Of a stretch of DNA of 64,000 nt, positions 11,101-23,386 are shown in pieces. The stretch spans positions 5,624,523 through 5,688,522 of the forward strand of contig NW_004624747.1 in the NCBI RefSeq assembly GCF_000247695.1, read 5' to 3'. The stretch is from Heterocephalus glaber. Taxonomy: Eukaryota; Chordata; Mammalia; Rodentia; Bathyergidae. The notes beneath the pieces were generated by a model. That model saw nothing but the letters and a program-made list of their open reading frames with translations, was not told the DNA's origin and made no database searches. Each line of letters opens with the position of its first letter. Position 1 is the stretch's first letter. The position numbers were made by a program, and so were the translations under genes.

Positions 11101-14100
11101 CAAAGATGACAGCTTTTGAGTTTGGAAAAAATTATAGACAACGGAAACCAAACTCCAGATCAGCAAGGGCTTGTGGGTAACAGAGCCAAACTTCAGCAGT
11201 GCAAGGGATCATGGGGTAATAGAGTTGGAGCCCAAGACCACATGAGGAATATGGGTAATGGATCTAGATTCATAGTCTTTAGCTCTAGAGAAATCAGGGG
11301 TGACAGAACCAGGCTGCAGACCCACAGGACAATCAGTCACGGAACTAGACTCCAGAAATGCAGGGGCCTGGGTATGACAGAACCAGGTTTGGACCTCAGG
11401 GAAATCTGGGTAATTCACCATCTACCAGGTCTGATCATTTTCCCCCATAATCCCTCCTGGCCCTTGGTATCCCCATAGCAGCTTCCACTTTAGTCCTCCT
11501 AATCTGCCCTGCAGGTCCCTTTAGGGGGTCAGGAGAGCCAGACACTCAATCCGGTATTCTCTAGAAATTCCCCACCTAGCTGGTCACTTGAGGAACCAGG
11601 CAAGTCCTGACCCCACCTTAAGAGGGGAGACAGAGGTCCCGTCACCTACCCCCCATCCCTACCTCAGCTCCCCGGCCCAGCCCTCGGAGGCCAGACTCGC
11701 ACCGTCTGCTCTTCTCAATCTCCCATCAGGCTCCTAGCTTACAGAGCTTCCTGCAGCAGCAGGCTCAGCTGGAGCTCCTGGCCAGACGGGTCACCCTGCT
11801 GGAAGCCATCATCTGGCCAGGTAATGGCAGGGCGGGCAGGCAGGGGCAACCCTTCCAGGAAGGGCCTGGGCAGGGCCCGGGCATGCAGGAGGCACCTCCC
11901 AATGCTTGACTTGGCCAGCAGACATTCATTCTTCATCCTTCCATCCATCCAGAAGATGGTGACTGGCACAGAGAAGGCTCTGGTAACTAGTGCTGCAGTG
12001 AAGGAGCATCTGCTCTGTGTCAGGCACCTGCTGGCACTGGCTCCAACACATTAGACAGAGTCCCGCCCGCGTGGAGTGTAGGGGGCTGGGGGCCAGGGAG
12101 AGCCCTGGCATTGGCAATGGAGCGTAAGGTGAGATATCCCATGGTGGAGTGAGTACAGGCACCTGGGAGAACACAGAAGTGCTTCTGCCTCAGATCTGTG
12201 TGGGGGTGGTGAGGGCTTCCTGGAAGAAGTGATGTCTCAGTGGACACCTGAAGGGCAAGGATCAGGGAAGAGTGAACAGGCAGAGGAAGAGCAAAGGCCA
12301 AGAGAGCAGAGAGAGCCTAGAGGACTTGTTCCTCAGTGTTGCTGAAAGGTGAGAGCCAAGGCTGGAGAATCTGACAGGCTCCAAACTGAGAAGGTTCTAG
12401 AAGGCAGGTTGGGGTGACATGGGAGAAGGTAAGATTCCAGGAAGGCAGTACCCCTCCCTGTCCTGGAGATGAGGCTGAGGACATCTCTCCCCCTAAAACC
12501 AGAGCCCATAGCTGGCACTGGGGAGAGGAAGGGATTGACTGCCCTCAGGGCTTGGCTGTTCCTCACCAACCCACTAAGAGGTCCCCAGCTGCTCTTTGCC
12601 TACTTCTAGTCACTCCATCTCACAGTTCATGAACACATTGGATACAGGCCTTGACATCATGTCCAACCTCGGAAGAAACTAAGAGAAGGAGGGAGGGTCA
12701 AGGTTAAAGCCAAGCCTCCTTCATTCAGCAAAATCATATGGCACATGTGCCGAATGCCAGGCTGGGGTGGGTGCTGCGGCCTTACAGAGCAACTGGGGCT
12801 CTGCCTTGGGGAGCTACCCATCAGTGGCAGGGAATCCTCAATATCTATAGAGGTTTGGGGAAAGAGAGCACCCAAGTACGTGGGTGAGGAAACTATCACT
12901 TCGCACTGAATGTCGGGGACAACTTCTTGCAAGTGGGGACACTTGCATTGGGTCATGAAAGATTCATGGGTATGCCAGGTAGAGAAGGTGGAAGGGACAA
13001 TCCTGGCAGCCTCAAAAGGCCAAAGGCCTAGGTTGGAAAGTGTGTGTGGTCTGTTGACAAAGTGCCCCCCACAAGCCACCTGACTTCTCTAACTTTTGGA
13101 GACATCAGGACTACCTCCCAGACCTCCCTTGCCCTCATCTGGTCACTTGAGGAGCTAGGGAAGCCCTGTCTCCTCGTTAGGAAATGAGGCTGAGGCCTCA
13201 GTGGAGATACAGGAGTGGAGATGCTCCAAGGAACCCAGGGGACTCTTGGGAACAAAGTATGAAACCCCCACTTCTTAGGTGTCCCCTACTACCTCTGAAG
13301 AGGACTGGGGCAAGAGCTAATAAGGACATGTTTGTGCCACTGCAGCCCAAGATCTGGCCTGGCCTGCCTGCCTTCAGCCAGCTCTCCCTTTGACAGCCGA
13401 GGGAGGAAGTGCCAGGCACCTGAGAAGGCCTGTTCCCCCTTCAGTGACCACACACCCAGGAGAATGGCCCTTCAAGCCAGCAGGGGTTGGGCCCTAGGGG
13501 AAGAGGTACAGGAGGAGGGGAACAGAGAATGGATTGGAACCCTCTGTATTAGCCCAGCATACTCAACAGGTGCTACCTAAAGACCCAGATGGCACCGGGC
13601 ATGGTGGTTCACACCTGTAATCCTAGCTACTTGAGAGGCTGAGGTAGGAGGATCACAATTGCCTGGGCAATTTAGTCAAACCTAGCCTCCAAATAAAATT
13701 TTTAAAAGACTGGGGATAGTAGCATAGTAGAGCACTTGCCTAGCATACATAGCCTTTGGCTTCAATCCTCAGCACCACCACCACCAAAAAAAAAAAAAAA
13801 GTTGATGCTCGTGTTTAGGTTATAATCAACACAGACTGTGTGTGAGAATCTAGGTTCAATCCCCAGCACCAAATGCTGCTTCTGATAAGTAGATTTTTTT
13901 TTTTCTGGTACCAGGGATCAAACTCAGAACCTTACACTTTCAAGGCAGGCACAGTGCCACTGAGCAAAATCCGTGGCCCTGCTGCTGGTGATAATGATGA
14001 CAGTAACAGCTACCACCTCTGTGGGCCACCTGGGCTGGGGGACATAATCATTTCCAGTCCTTAAAATGAGCTTTAAAAAAACCCAGGCATGGTGCTGCAC

Positions 14101-16214
14101 ACCTGTAATCCCAGCACTTAGGAGGGTGAGGCTGAAGGATCGCCATGAGTTGAGGCCAGCCTGAGCTACATAGCGAGACCCTGTCTCAAAAAACAAAACA
14201 CAAGCTTGTCAGGTGAGCAACACCCATTTTAAAGATGAAGAAACAGATCAGAGACCTCACAAGACCTCAGGGTCACAGGGATAGTGACAGTAAGACACAG
14301 GGGTCCACCCTAGGTCTGTCCTCTCTAGTGCTGGCTCCTTTGACTCCTCCAGCAGAGGTTTGCTGAGACCTCTGCCTGGCCAGGCACTGAGTAGGGCTTG
14401 GGAAAACCAAGGCCCCAGAGTTGTTCATATCATGATTGACTCATAGTGACCAGACCTACAGGAGACCTGGGTCAAAGCCACACCAACCTAGTAACCTTAA
14501 TAATCCAGGATTTACTGTAAAAACTACTTTCCACTCCTGGTAACATTAAACCCATTTATGGCAAAGGTGTGACAAGGCAAGAGTATTATCTCGATGTTCC
14601 AGATGAGCCTCCAAGGTGTGTGGACTGCCCAAGGCCACCTAACTTGAACGTGGTAGGGCCAGGACTTGACCCTAGTTGACACAGAAGCTGGTCCTCTATG
14701 CCATCATCTCCCATGCTCCCTCATTGCGCATGAAATATCCTTCATGACTACACATACCTGCCTGCTCCATGTCCCCATTCTCAGGCCAGAGGTCCATAGG
14801 CTCAGCATTTAAGTGTTATGAGGTGCATCCCTCTCCCTGGCACTGCCCTCAGTGAGAACCTGGTGCTCAGCAGAGCCCAAACATCTCTCCTAGAAATGGC
14901 CCTAGAGGCTCAGCCAAGTCCTCCATCATGGGGGTCTCCCCTGAGTAGAAAAACAGCCTATCCTTTTTTTTTTGGTACCGGGGATTAAACTTGGGACCTT
15001 GCACTTTTGAGGCAGGTGCTGGAACCACTGAGCTAAATCTCCAGCCCAAAACAGCGTATCCTGCCCTGCCTGACCTGCTCATTTAACTCTGGGAGGGACT
15101 GAGATAATAGTTTCGGAAGGCTTCCTAAAGAACATAGCTCCCACTCTGGGTTTGGGAGGATAAGCAGGACTTTTCCAGTGGCAAAAATGCCGGTTATTAT
15201 TTCACTCCAGATTGGAGCATATCACCATAGTCCCATTGGAACTGACTTCATTGTTAGAGCTGCCTGGCCCTCAGAATCTCTCTGGAAATATCCCTGATTT
15301 TAGACATAAGTCAACTGAGGTCCTGACAGGGGTCCAACATGCCCAAAACTGCACAGTAGGTCGGGGCAGAGCCTGGCCTCTTCCTAGGCCCTTTCCCCAA
15401 ACTGGTGCTCTAGCCCAAGGAAAGAGGGACAGACGCAGTAAATCTGTTTCCAATGAAATGAGATGATTTTTGTTGTGTTTGTTTGTTTTTGCAGTGCTGG
15501 GGATTGAACACAATCTAGGCAAGTGCTCTACTATGGAACTACGTCCTCAGCCCTCTAAACAAATTTTTTTTCTTTTTTTGAAACAGGGTTTAAGTTGCCC
15601 AGACTGGTCTCAAATTTTTGATCTTCCTGCCTCAGCCTTGAAGGGAACTGAGATTACTGTCATATACCACCGTGCCTGGTTAAGAACTGAACTTTCATGG
15701 AACGGGAATTTAGCTCAGTGGTGCCACTGCCTGCCTTGCAAGCGCAAGGTCTTGAGTTCAATCCCTGGTACCAAAAAAAGAAGTGAACTTTGAATGGAGT
15801 ATTTGCTACGTGTTGAACATCTCATGTAAACATGGTTTCCCTGGTTATCCTTGCTTGAGAAAGCAGGAATCAAATAGAGGCCCTGAGTATTCTCATTGGG
15901 TTGGGGGACTCAGAAGTCCCGAAGGAAGGTAGTAACCAGCCTGCAGATGCCCTTTTTTCCTGAAGCTCTGCCTCCCAGGTGCCAGGGTACACTGCTGTCC
16001 TGCCCCCTGCCAGAGAGCCAGGAGGAGGTGGGCACCCCATATGGACTTCCTAACACTGCCTCTCTCCTTCTCATTCCTTCCAACAGAGCCAGAACTGGGG
16101 TCTGGGGCAGGCCCTGGTGGCATGGGCGGCCCCGGCCTCCTTCGGGGCAAGAGGGGAGGACACACAGCCAACTACCGGATCATCGAGCCTAGGAGCCGGA
16201 ATGAGAGAGGCTGA
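5129..16214 (+). CDS. EMID1: EMID1, 3' part (EMI-domain and collagen-like secreted protein), partial
   Basis: This is the C-terminal part of EMID1, a secreted matrix protein of the emilin/multimerin group with an N-terminal EMI domain and collagen repeats; the EMI-domain exons lie upstream of the window. Coding exons seen: 5129-5173 (Gly-X-Y repeats), 10740-10824 or 11730-11820 (two alternative penultimate exons), and 16087-16214 (terminal, TGA at 16212). All have AG/GT borders and compatible phases. The spliced tail reads GEPGPKGDPGEKSHW, then either a leucine-rich segment ending LETMIGLY or one ending LLEAIIWP, then EPELGSG and a basic end with NYRIIEPRSR. The tail matches EMID1 as I remember it from human. 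The gene is convergent with RHBDD3. Intron 5174-10739 is largely unique sequence apart from the repeats listed separately. Confidence 0.93.
5633..6225 (+). repeat. EMID1: decayed minisatellite, unit about 42-53 bp
   Basis: A diverged motif like gg-cctagaaacca recurs at about 5633, 5683, 5733, 5806, 5855, 5907, 5952, 5996, 6038, 6091, 6139 and 6182. Steps are mostly 42-53 bp. It lies in an EMID1 intron and has no coding potential. Confidence 0.7.
6226..7160. other. unique EMID1 intronic sequence
   Basis: I see no exon, SINE or other recognisable element in this stretch. Confidence 0.5.
7165..7740 (+). repeat. ancient interspersed repeat, L2-like (tentative)
   Basis: The stretch ggattttgttctgtgggtag...catggaagtattcctatggagg resembles a common ancient mammalian LINE tail. 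Assignment to L2 is from memory. Sequence 7741-8060 shows nothing clear. Confidence 0.35.
8090..9600 (-). repeat. old L1 3'-end relic with nested antisense SINEs
   Basis: Phrases such as aaagtaagctgcaaatgtcatcc and gcatttggttgtcatgtctctgg suggest an old antisense L1 3' region. It is interrupted by antisense ID-like (8460-8532, 8655-8715) and B1-like (8718-8850, 8862-9028) SINEs. 9601-10000 is unique. Confidence 0.5.
10010..10160 (-). repeat. B1-like SINE, antisense
   Basis: Reads ttttttgagatagggtcttg...ggcatgtgccaccacacttgg. Confidence 0.92.
10740..10824 (+). CDS. EMID1: EMID1 alternative penultimate exon A
   Basis: This 85-nt exon starts in phase 0 and ends one base into a codon. It encodes GEGLHQLREALKILAERV followed by LILETMIGLY, a short amphipathic leucine-zipper-like helix. 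The acceptor is tcctccacag and the donor gtgagt. It joins in frame to the terminal exon at 16087, restoring a Glu codon. Confidence 0.9.
11130..11425 (+). repeat. EMID1: decayed minisatellite, unit about 35-44 bp
   Basis: The motif gggtaacagaaccag-ctcagaccacaggaaatca recurs with starts near 11175, 11214, 11253, 11297, 11335, 11370 and 11408. It lies between the two alternative EMID1 exons. Confidence 0.72.
11730..11820 (+). CDS. EMID1: EMID1 alternative penultimate exon B
   Basis: This 91-nt exon has the same start phase (0) and end phase (1) as the exon at 10740. It encodes APSLQSFLQQQAQLELLARR followed by VTLLEAIIWP, a Gln/Leu-rich helix similar to exon A in its second half (shared pattern L.LLA.RV..LE..I). 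The acceptor is cccatcag and the donor gtaatg. It joins in frame to the terminal exon but cannot follow exon A in frame. Confidence 0.85.
11985..12310 (+). repeat. L2 LINE 3' fragment
   Basis: Contains gggcttcctggaagaagtgatgtctcagtg followed by acacctgaagg, a hallmark of the L2 3' end. Intronic sequence 12311-13580 is otherwise unique as far as I can see. Confidence 0.7.
13585..13800 (+). repeat. B1-ID dimeric SINE
   Basis: A B1-like half (gggcatggtggttcacacctgtaatcc) is joined through an A-rich linker to an ID-like half (agcacttgcctagcatac...caatcctcagcacc) with poly-A tail. Confidence 0.85.
13890..14205. repeat. ID-like (antisense) and B1-like (sense) SINEs
   Basis: ID antisense at about 13890-13981; B1 sense at about 14080-14205. 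Confidence 0.88.
14220..14690 (-). repeat. two MIR fragments, antisense
   Basis: Stretches at about 14225-14330 (attttaaagatgaagaaacagatc) and 14560-14690 (gactgcccaaggccacctaac) match the MIR complement. Confidence 0.6.
14963..15047 (-). repeat. ID-like SINE, antisense
   Basis: Reads poly-T, ggtaccggggattaaacttggg...ctgagctaaatctccagccc. Confidence 0.92.
15290..15405 (-). repeat. MIR fragment, antisense
   Basis: Contains aagtcaactgaggtcctgac and catgcccaaaactgcacagtagg, a decayed MIR core. Confidence 0.55.
15472..15782. repeat. SINE cluster: ID and B1 antisense, then ID sense
   Basis: Old ID antisense at about 15472-15552, B1 antisense at 15560-15690, young ID sense at 15697-15782. Confidence 0.85.
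16087..16214 (+). CDS. EMID1: EMID1 terminal coding exon
   Basis: The exon begins after ccaacag at 16086. It encodes a Gly-rich linker (EPELGSGAGPGG) and a basic C-terminus with LRGKRGG and NYRIIEPRSRNERG before TGA at 16212-16214. Confidence 0.93.
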
Positions 16215-16900
16215 GGGCAGTGGTGGCCCCTCAGGGTGGACCATGCCAGGCTTCCCTTTCCAGCCTGGACTTGGCCAGCTGCTTCCAGGGATCACCAGTT
16301 CCTATTTATTAATGTCCTCAGGGTCCCTCTGCCATTTAGGCCTTAGGGGTAGGCAGGTCTCAGTCCTGACACCTGTACATACCTGAAACCCATCATAGAC
16401 TAGGGATTGAGAGAGAGGTGACAACCTAGACAGGCTTACTCAGCCCACTCGGGCCTGAGTCTTTCTTTCCCTCTGCAAAATGGGGTGATACAGGCCTTCA
16501 AAGAGGGTAGCGGTACAAGGCTTCTTGTCTCATCAGCATCCCAGCTGAGAGGCACTGCAGAAGCCAAGAGCAGAGCTCTGCCCCACCCTCAGTATGTGCA
16601 GGGATGCTGGGGGTGGGGGCAGTCTCTGTCCTCCTCCTCAGGCAAACTTTGGAGAGCCCCCCTGCACAACCTCCTCTCCTTGTTTTCTGGTGCTGGGTTC
16701 CCACCCCCAAGACTGGGCCACCTAATTTCTGACAACGGTGAGAGGGTTCTTGTCTTAGTTCTGCCCCTCAAGCCTCTAATCCCTCCTTAGTGTCCCAGGT
16801 CAGGGGTGGGGACATGGAGAAGAGGCTGCCTGAAGTGTGTGACAGACACTGGGAGGTAGATCTGTATTGGCCAATAAAGGCCCCTACCTAAGTTCCACCC
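16215..16900 (+). other. EMID1: EMID1 3' UTR
   Basis: This is non-coding sequence from the stop codon to just past the polyadenylation signal at 16873. A short MIR-like stretch (ctctgcaaaatggggtgat) lies near 16455-16490. The cleavage point is inferred. Confidence 0.75.
16873..16878 (+). terminator. EMID1: EMID1 poly(A) signal AATAAA
   Basis: A canonical AATAAA lies about 660 nt after the EMID1 stop and is followed by a GT-rich stretch (agtgtggtctcactgtgttc), as expected for a cleavage site. Confidence 0.85.
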
Positions 16901-17203
16901 AGTGTGGTCTCACTGTGTTCTTAGACTGGGGCAGCCCAGAAGAGTCTCTCTAAGCTGAGGCCCAAGGATGGGTAGACATCGGTTGGAAACAAATGATGGA
17001 GCATGCACCTTGGAGAGTCCAGCCCAGCCCTAGAGGACACAGCTTCCTGTGGAAGAGGCTGTAGAGCAAAAGCCTGGTGTCTCGACATGAAGGAGTGCTT
17101 TCCCACAAGTGGTCATTCATTCACTACTCATTCATTCATCCCCAATGCCAACACAGAAGTCAGAAATACGTCCAAGGAGTCCAGGCTGAAAAACAAACTG
17201 GTT

Positions 17204-17209
17204 TTTACT
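17204..17209 (-). terminator. RHBDD3: possible RHBDD3 poly(A) signal AGTAAA
   Basis: No AATAAA or ATTAAA is seen on the minus strand between the RHBDD3 stop (17333) and the EMID1 end. AGTAAA at this place is the best variant signal and would give a 3' UTR of about 150 nt. Confidence 0.4.
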
Positions 17210-17332
17210 CTAAACAAGTACCAAGACAGCATGCCAGTGGGGTGGGGAGATGCCCTGTACCCACTATGGCCTTGGGTAGAAGAGGGGCTCAGGCTATCTG
17301 CCCTCAGGCAGGGCCTGTGCCCTTACCCTCTG

Positions 17333-20692
<3,360 letters not shown>

Positions 20693-20941
20693 TCATTGAC
20701 TCCCTCAGCTACTTTACCAACAGCCTCATTTTACAGAAGTAGAAGCAGGCTGGAGAGACAGCTCAGCCACAGTGGTTAGAACCAACCATTAGCCATCTGC
20801 CCATTGTGAGGATGGGAATAGCACAGGCATTGAGTCCTGAGTCCAGACTGACCCTGAAGAAAGGTCTCAGATAGGAGGTGTAGGGCCAGAAAAGTTGAAC
20901 TGGGGCCCTGGGCTACTGAAAATGGGTACAACCCCCTAGGG

Positions 20942-21143
20942 CAGTGGTGGCAAACCAATTGCATACGTGCCACAGCAGGCACGCAGAGTGCTCTCTGTCT
21001 GCATGCGAGCCAAAAGTGAGTTGCTTTCTCTAAACTAAAACCTCAGTATTCAGGTTTAATTGCAGTGTTGGCACTCTGCGATAAATAATTAGGTTTTGGG
21101 TTGCAGTTTGGGTACTAGGTCTCTAAAAGTTTCACCATCATTG
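20942..21143. mobile_element. short non-autonomous hAT-type transposon
   Basis: A 202-bp element is flanked by a perfect 8-bp duplication ccctaggg (20934-20941 and 21144-21151). Ends are imperfect inverted repeats: cagtggtggcaaacc on the left and the complement of gtttcaccatcattg on the right. An 8-bp duplication with CA..TG ends is the hAT signature. Internal phrases (gttggcactctgcgataaataa, ttttgggttgcagtttggg) resemble OC1/OposCharlie-like elements as I recall. No transposase is encoded. It sits in the RHBDD3 5' intron. Confidence 0.85.
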
Positions 21144-21954
21144 CCCTAGGGCCAATTCAGAGCCATCTCTAGGCACCTTCTGTTTCTCCCTTCCCTTAGG
21201 CTGCCACCCTCCACTTCCTCCCTGCCACTGTGCTCAGCTTTAGAGTCCCAGTGGCCTCAGTTGCCCTAGAGCAAGGTGCCAAGACCAACCAATAGGCAAG
21301 CAGATTGGAGAGGGGATGGGGTAAAAGGGCTAGAAAGAGGGGCAGCAGGGGTCCCACATCTGAGCATCTTCCTCCTCAGCCTTAAGCATAGTCCCCCTGG
21401 CCTTAGCCTCCCTTTTCACAATAAAGTTCTAGTATTTGCTCTTCCTCTTTCTGCTGTATGTCCCTAAGCAGGTTCTCAAACTCTAAGCCTCTCCTTTCTC
21501 ATCAGTGAACTGAGAAAATCTTTTCCTCATAGGATGAGAAAAAGGAATAGGCCAAAGCAGGCCCCAGCCCACAGCTCCTGCTCAAGAAAGTGTAACCACC
21601 CCACTGACCGTGAGAGGTATTTGTGGCCATCACCTGACCCACTCACCAAGAGAAAGCCTCAAGATGGCTGCTCAAGACTAGCTGGTTGAAGCTCTGGCCC
21701 CCAACGTGGCCATTCCCTGCCCACAAAGCTAGGCTGTTCCTCCTCTGTGCTCCTCCTTCAATTCACATCCAGCCTGTAGCCCCTTCAGCCCTGGCCAGGC
21801 CTCTTTGTCCCAGAGCTCCTGCTGAGCTGATTCAGGGCAGAAAGCAGGGTCCCAGCAAAATAAAGCCATTTCTATCCCAAAGGCTTCCTGTATGTATCTG
21901 CCTGTTTCCTGCAGAAAAAAATGTGGACATCTCCTCTGCCTACAAGGTCCTTCT

Positions 21955-22040
21955 CCATCTCTCCGGCAGACAAACACCTACTCATTCTTTGAAGCCCAGC
22001 TCAAATGTCCTCTTCCTCTCCCCTTCCCACATCATAGATC
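21955..22040 (-). repeat. L2 LINE fragment, antisense
   Basis: Contains ctactcattctttgaagcccagctcaaatg followed by tcctcttcctc, the complement of the L2 3' end. Confidence 0.7.
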
Positions 22041-22529
22041 TGGTCTTTTGAGCACAGTTGGCCTGTTTCAGTTGGCAGGTGGTCTGAGTTTATGGGGAAG
22101 GGGCACTCCTTTTATTGCCAAATTCCCCAGTACACAGCCAGTGATTTTTATGTGTTCACTGAAAGACACTGCTCTTGGTCCAGCTCAGGAAGCTGGGGTG
22201 AGCCCTGCCCTTCACTGGGCCCTTGCACCCACTTATGCAGCTGAGCTGAGGTTCAGCAAAGTGGGCAGATACCAACCTTGCCTGGGGCCAAGACACCCAC
22301 TGCATGCTTCCTCTTGCAACCTCATAATCACTCCCACTCCCACCCCATGCACCTTAGCAAGGGTGAAGGATTTGCCCAGGGCCTCGTAACTATGCCTTGA
22401 GCCCTCTGGATTTATAAAATGGAGCTGTGCACCATCAAGCCCTGCCTACCTCGCTGGGGAGCCAGGAGTACAGAATAGGAAGTCAAGGACGGGAAGACTC
22501 TTCGGGATGGAGGGGGAGGGGAGCCTTCG

Positions 22530-22625
22530 AGGTCTAGGTCGAACTCAGCTTTGTGACTTTGGGAAAAGTACTCAATTTTCTTGGGCCTCAGTTTCCACTG
22601 CTGTTAAAACAAGGATATAGGACGA
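22530..22625 (+). repeat. MIR fragment
   Basis: Contains tttgtgactttgggaaaagtactcaa followed by ggcctcagtttcc, the MIR core. Confidence 0.75.
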
Positions 22626-22778
22626 GAGGTGATTAAAGGGCTTTCTCAAGCCTGACCGTTAAGGGGTGGGGTGGGGGTGAGTCCTCGGGGCCGGGCACGG
22701 CGTTCAGGGCCTCCCACCCAACCGACAGGCCTAAGGCCCCAACCCCCGCCGGCCCGGGCACGCGTCCGAGGTACTCAC

Positions 22779-22980
22779 TGCGGAGCATGCCCACCACCAC
22801 CCCGGAAGGCCGGGGGGGCCCCCCGCTGGGAATCCTCGGGTCGAACACCAAGGTGCCCCAGACCCACTGCGCGCACACCCGGGCGCGTGACCCTGGCCGA
22901 CCAGCAGGCGCGCAACCCCACCCCCACCGCCACCGCCACCCCCGGTGCCCGCCTATTAGTCAGCAGTTGTTCTAGGCCCT
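22779..22980 (-). other. RHBDD3: RHBDD3 non-coding exon 1 (predicted)
   Basis: A strong donor (CCGCA|gtgagt) on the minus strand ends at 22779 inside the CpG island, and the first coding exon has an acceptor near 20648. The 5' limit is not visible; 22980 is an estimate. The exon carries one ATG at 22788, discussed in the findings. Confidence 0.6.
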
Positions 22981-23373
22981 GATCCCTTCCCCCAGCCCTC
23001 CCGCCGGCCTCCGTTCTCCTCCAGGGCAGACTCTTCAGAGACGGTCCCTAGAGCTGGCGGACGTAACCATTCGGAACGACCCAGCCTCGCGAATCCCTTC
23101 GGTTCGATGGTGACACCCGCTCACAGGCGCTTCAGCCCTTTCTGTGCTACTTTGTCCCACGCATCATGTTCAGTAAGCTTTAGAAAGGATTGGGACAACA
23201 GTTTCAGATGTGAAGAACGAGAAATTGGTGGCTCAGCCCTCCTTCCTCCACCCCCATTGGCGTGTACCAATGGTAGCGCCCGAGGTTGCGGGTTTCGGGC
23301 CTGCGCAGTGCGGCGCTTAGAGGGAAAGCGAGAGGGTGACGGACGTTGAGAGAACGAGGAGGAAGGAGAGAAA

Positions 23374-23386
23374 ATGGCGTCCACGG
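23374..23386 (+). CDS. EWSR1: EWSR1 exon 1 coding part
   Basis: ATG GCG TCC ACG G (MAST...) follows gagaaa in good start context, with donor gtgagt. Only 13 coding nt are here. The 5' UTR runs upstream into the CpG island, probably from about 23310. The 4.1-kb intron that follows is described under repeats. Confidence 0.97.
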
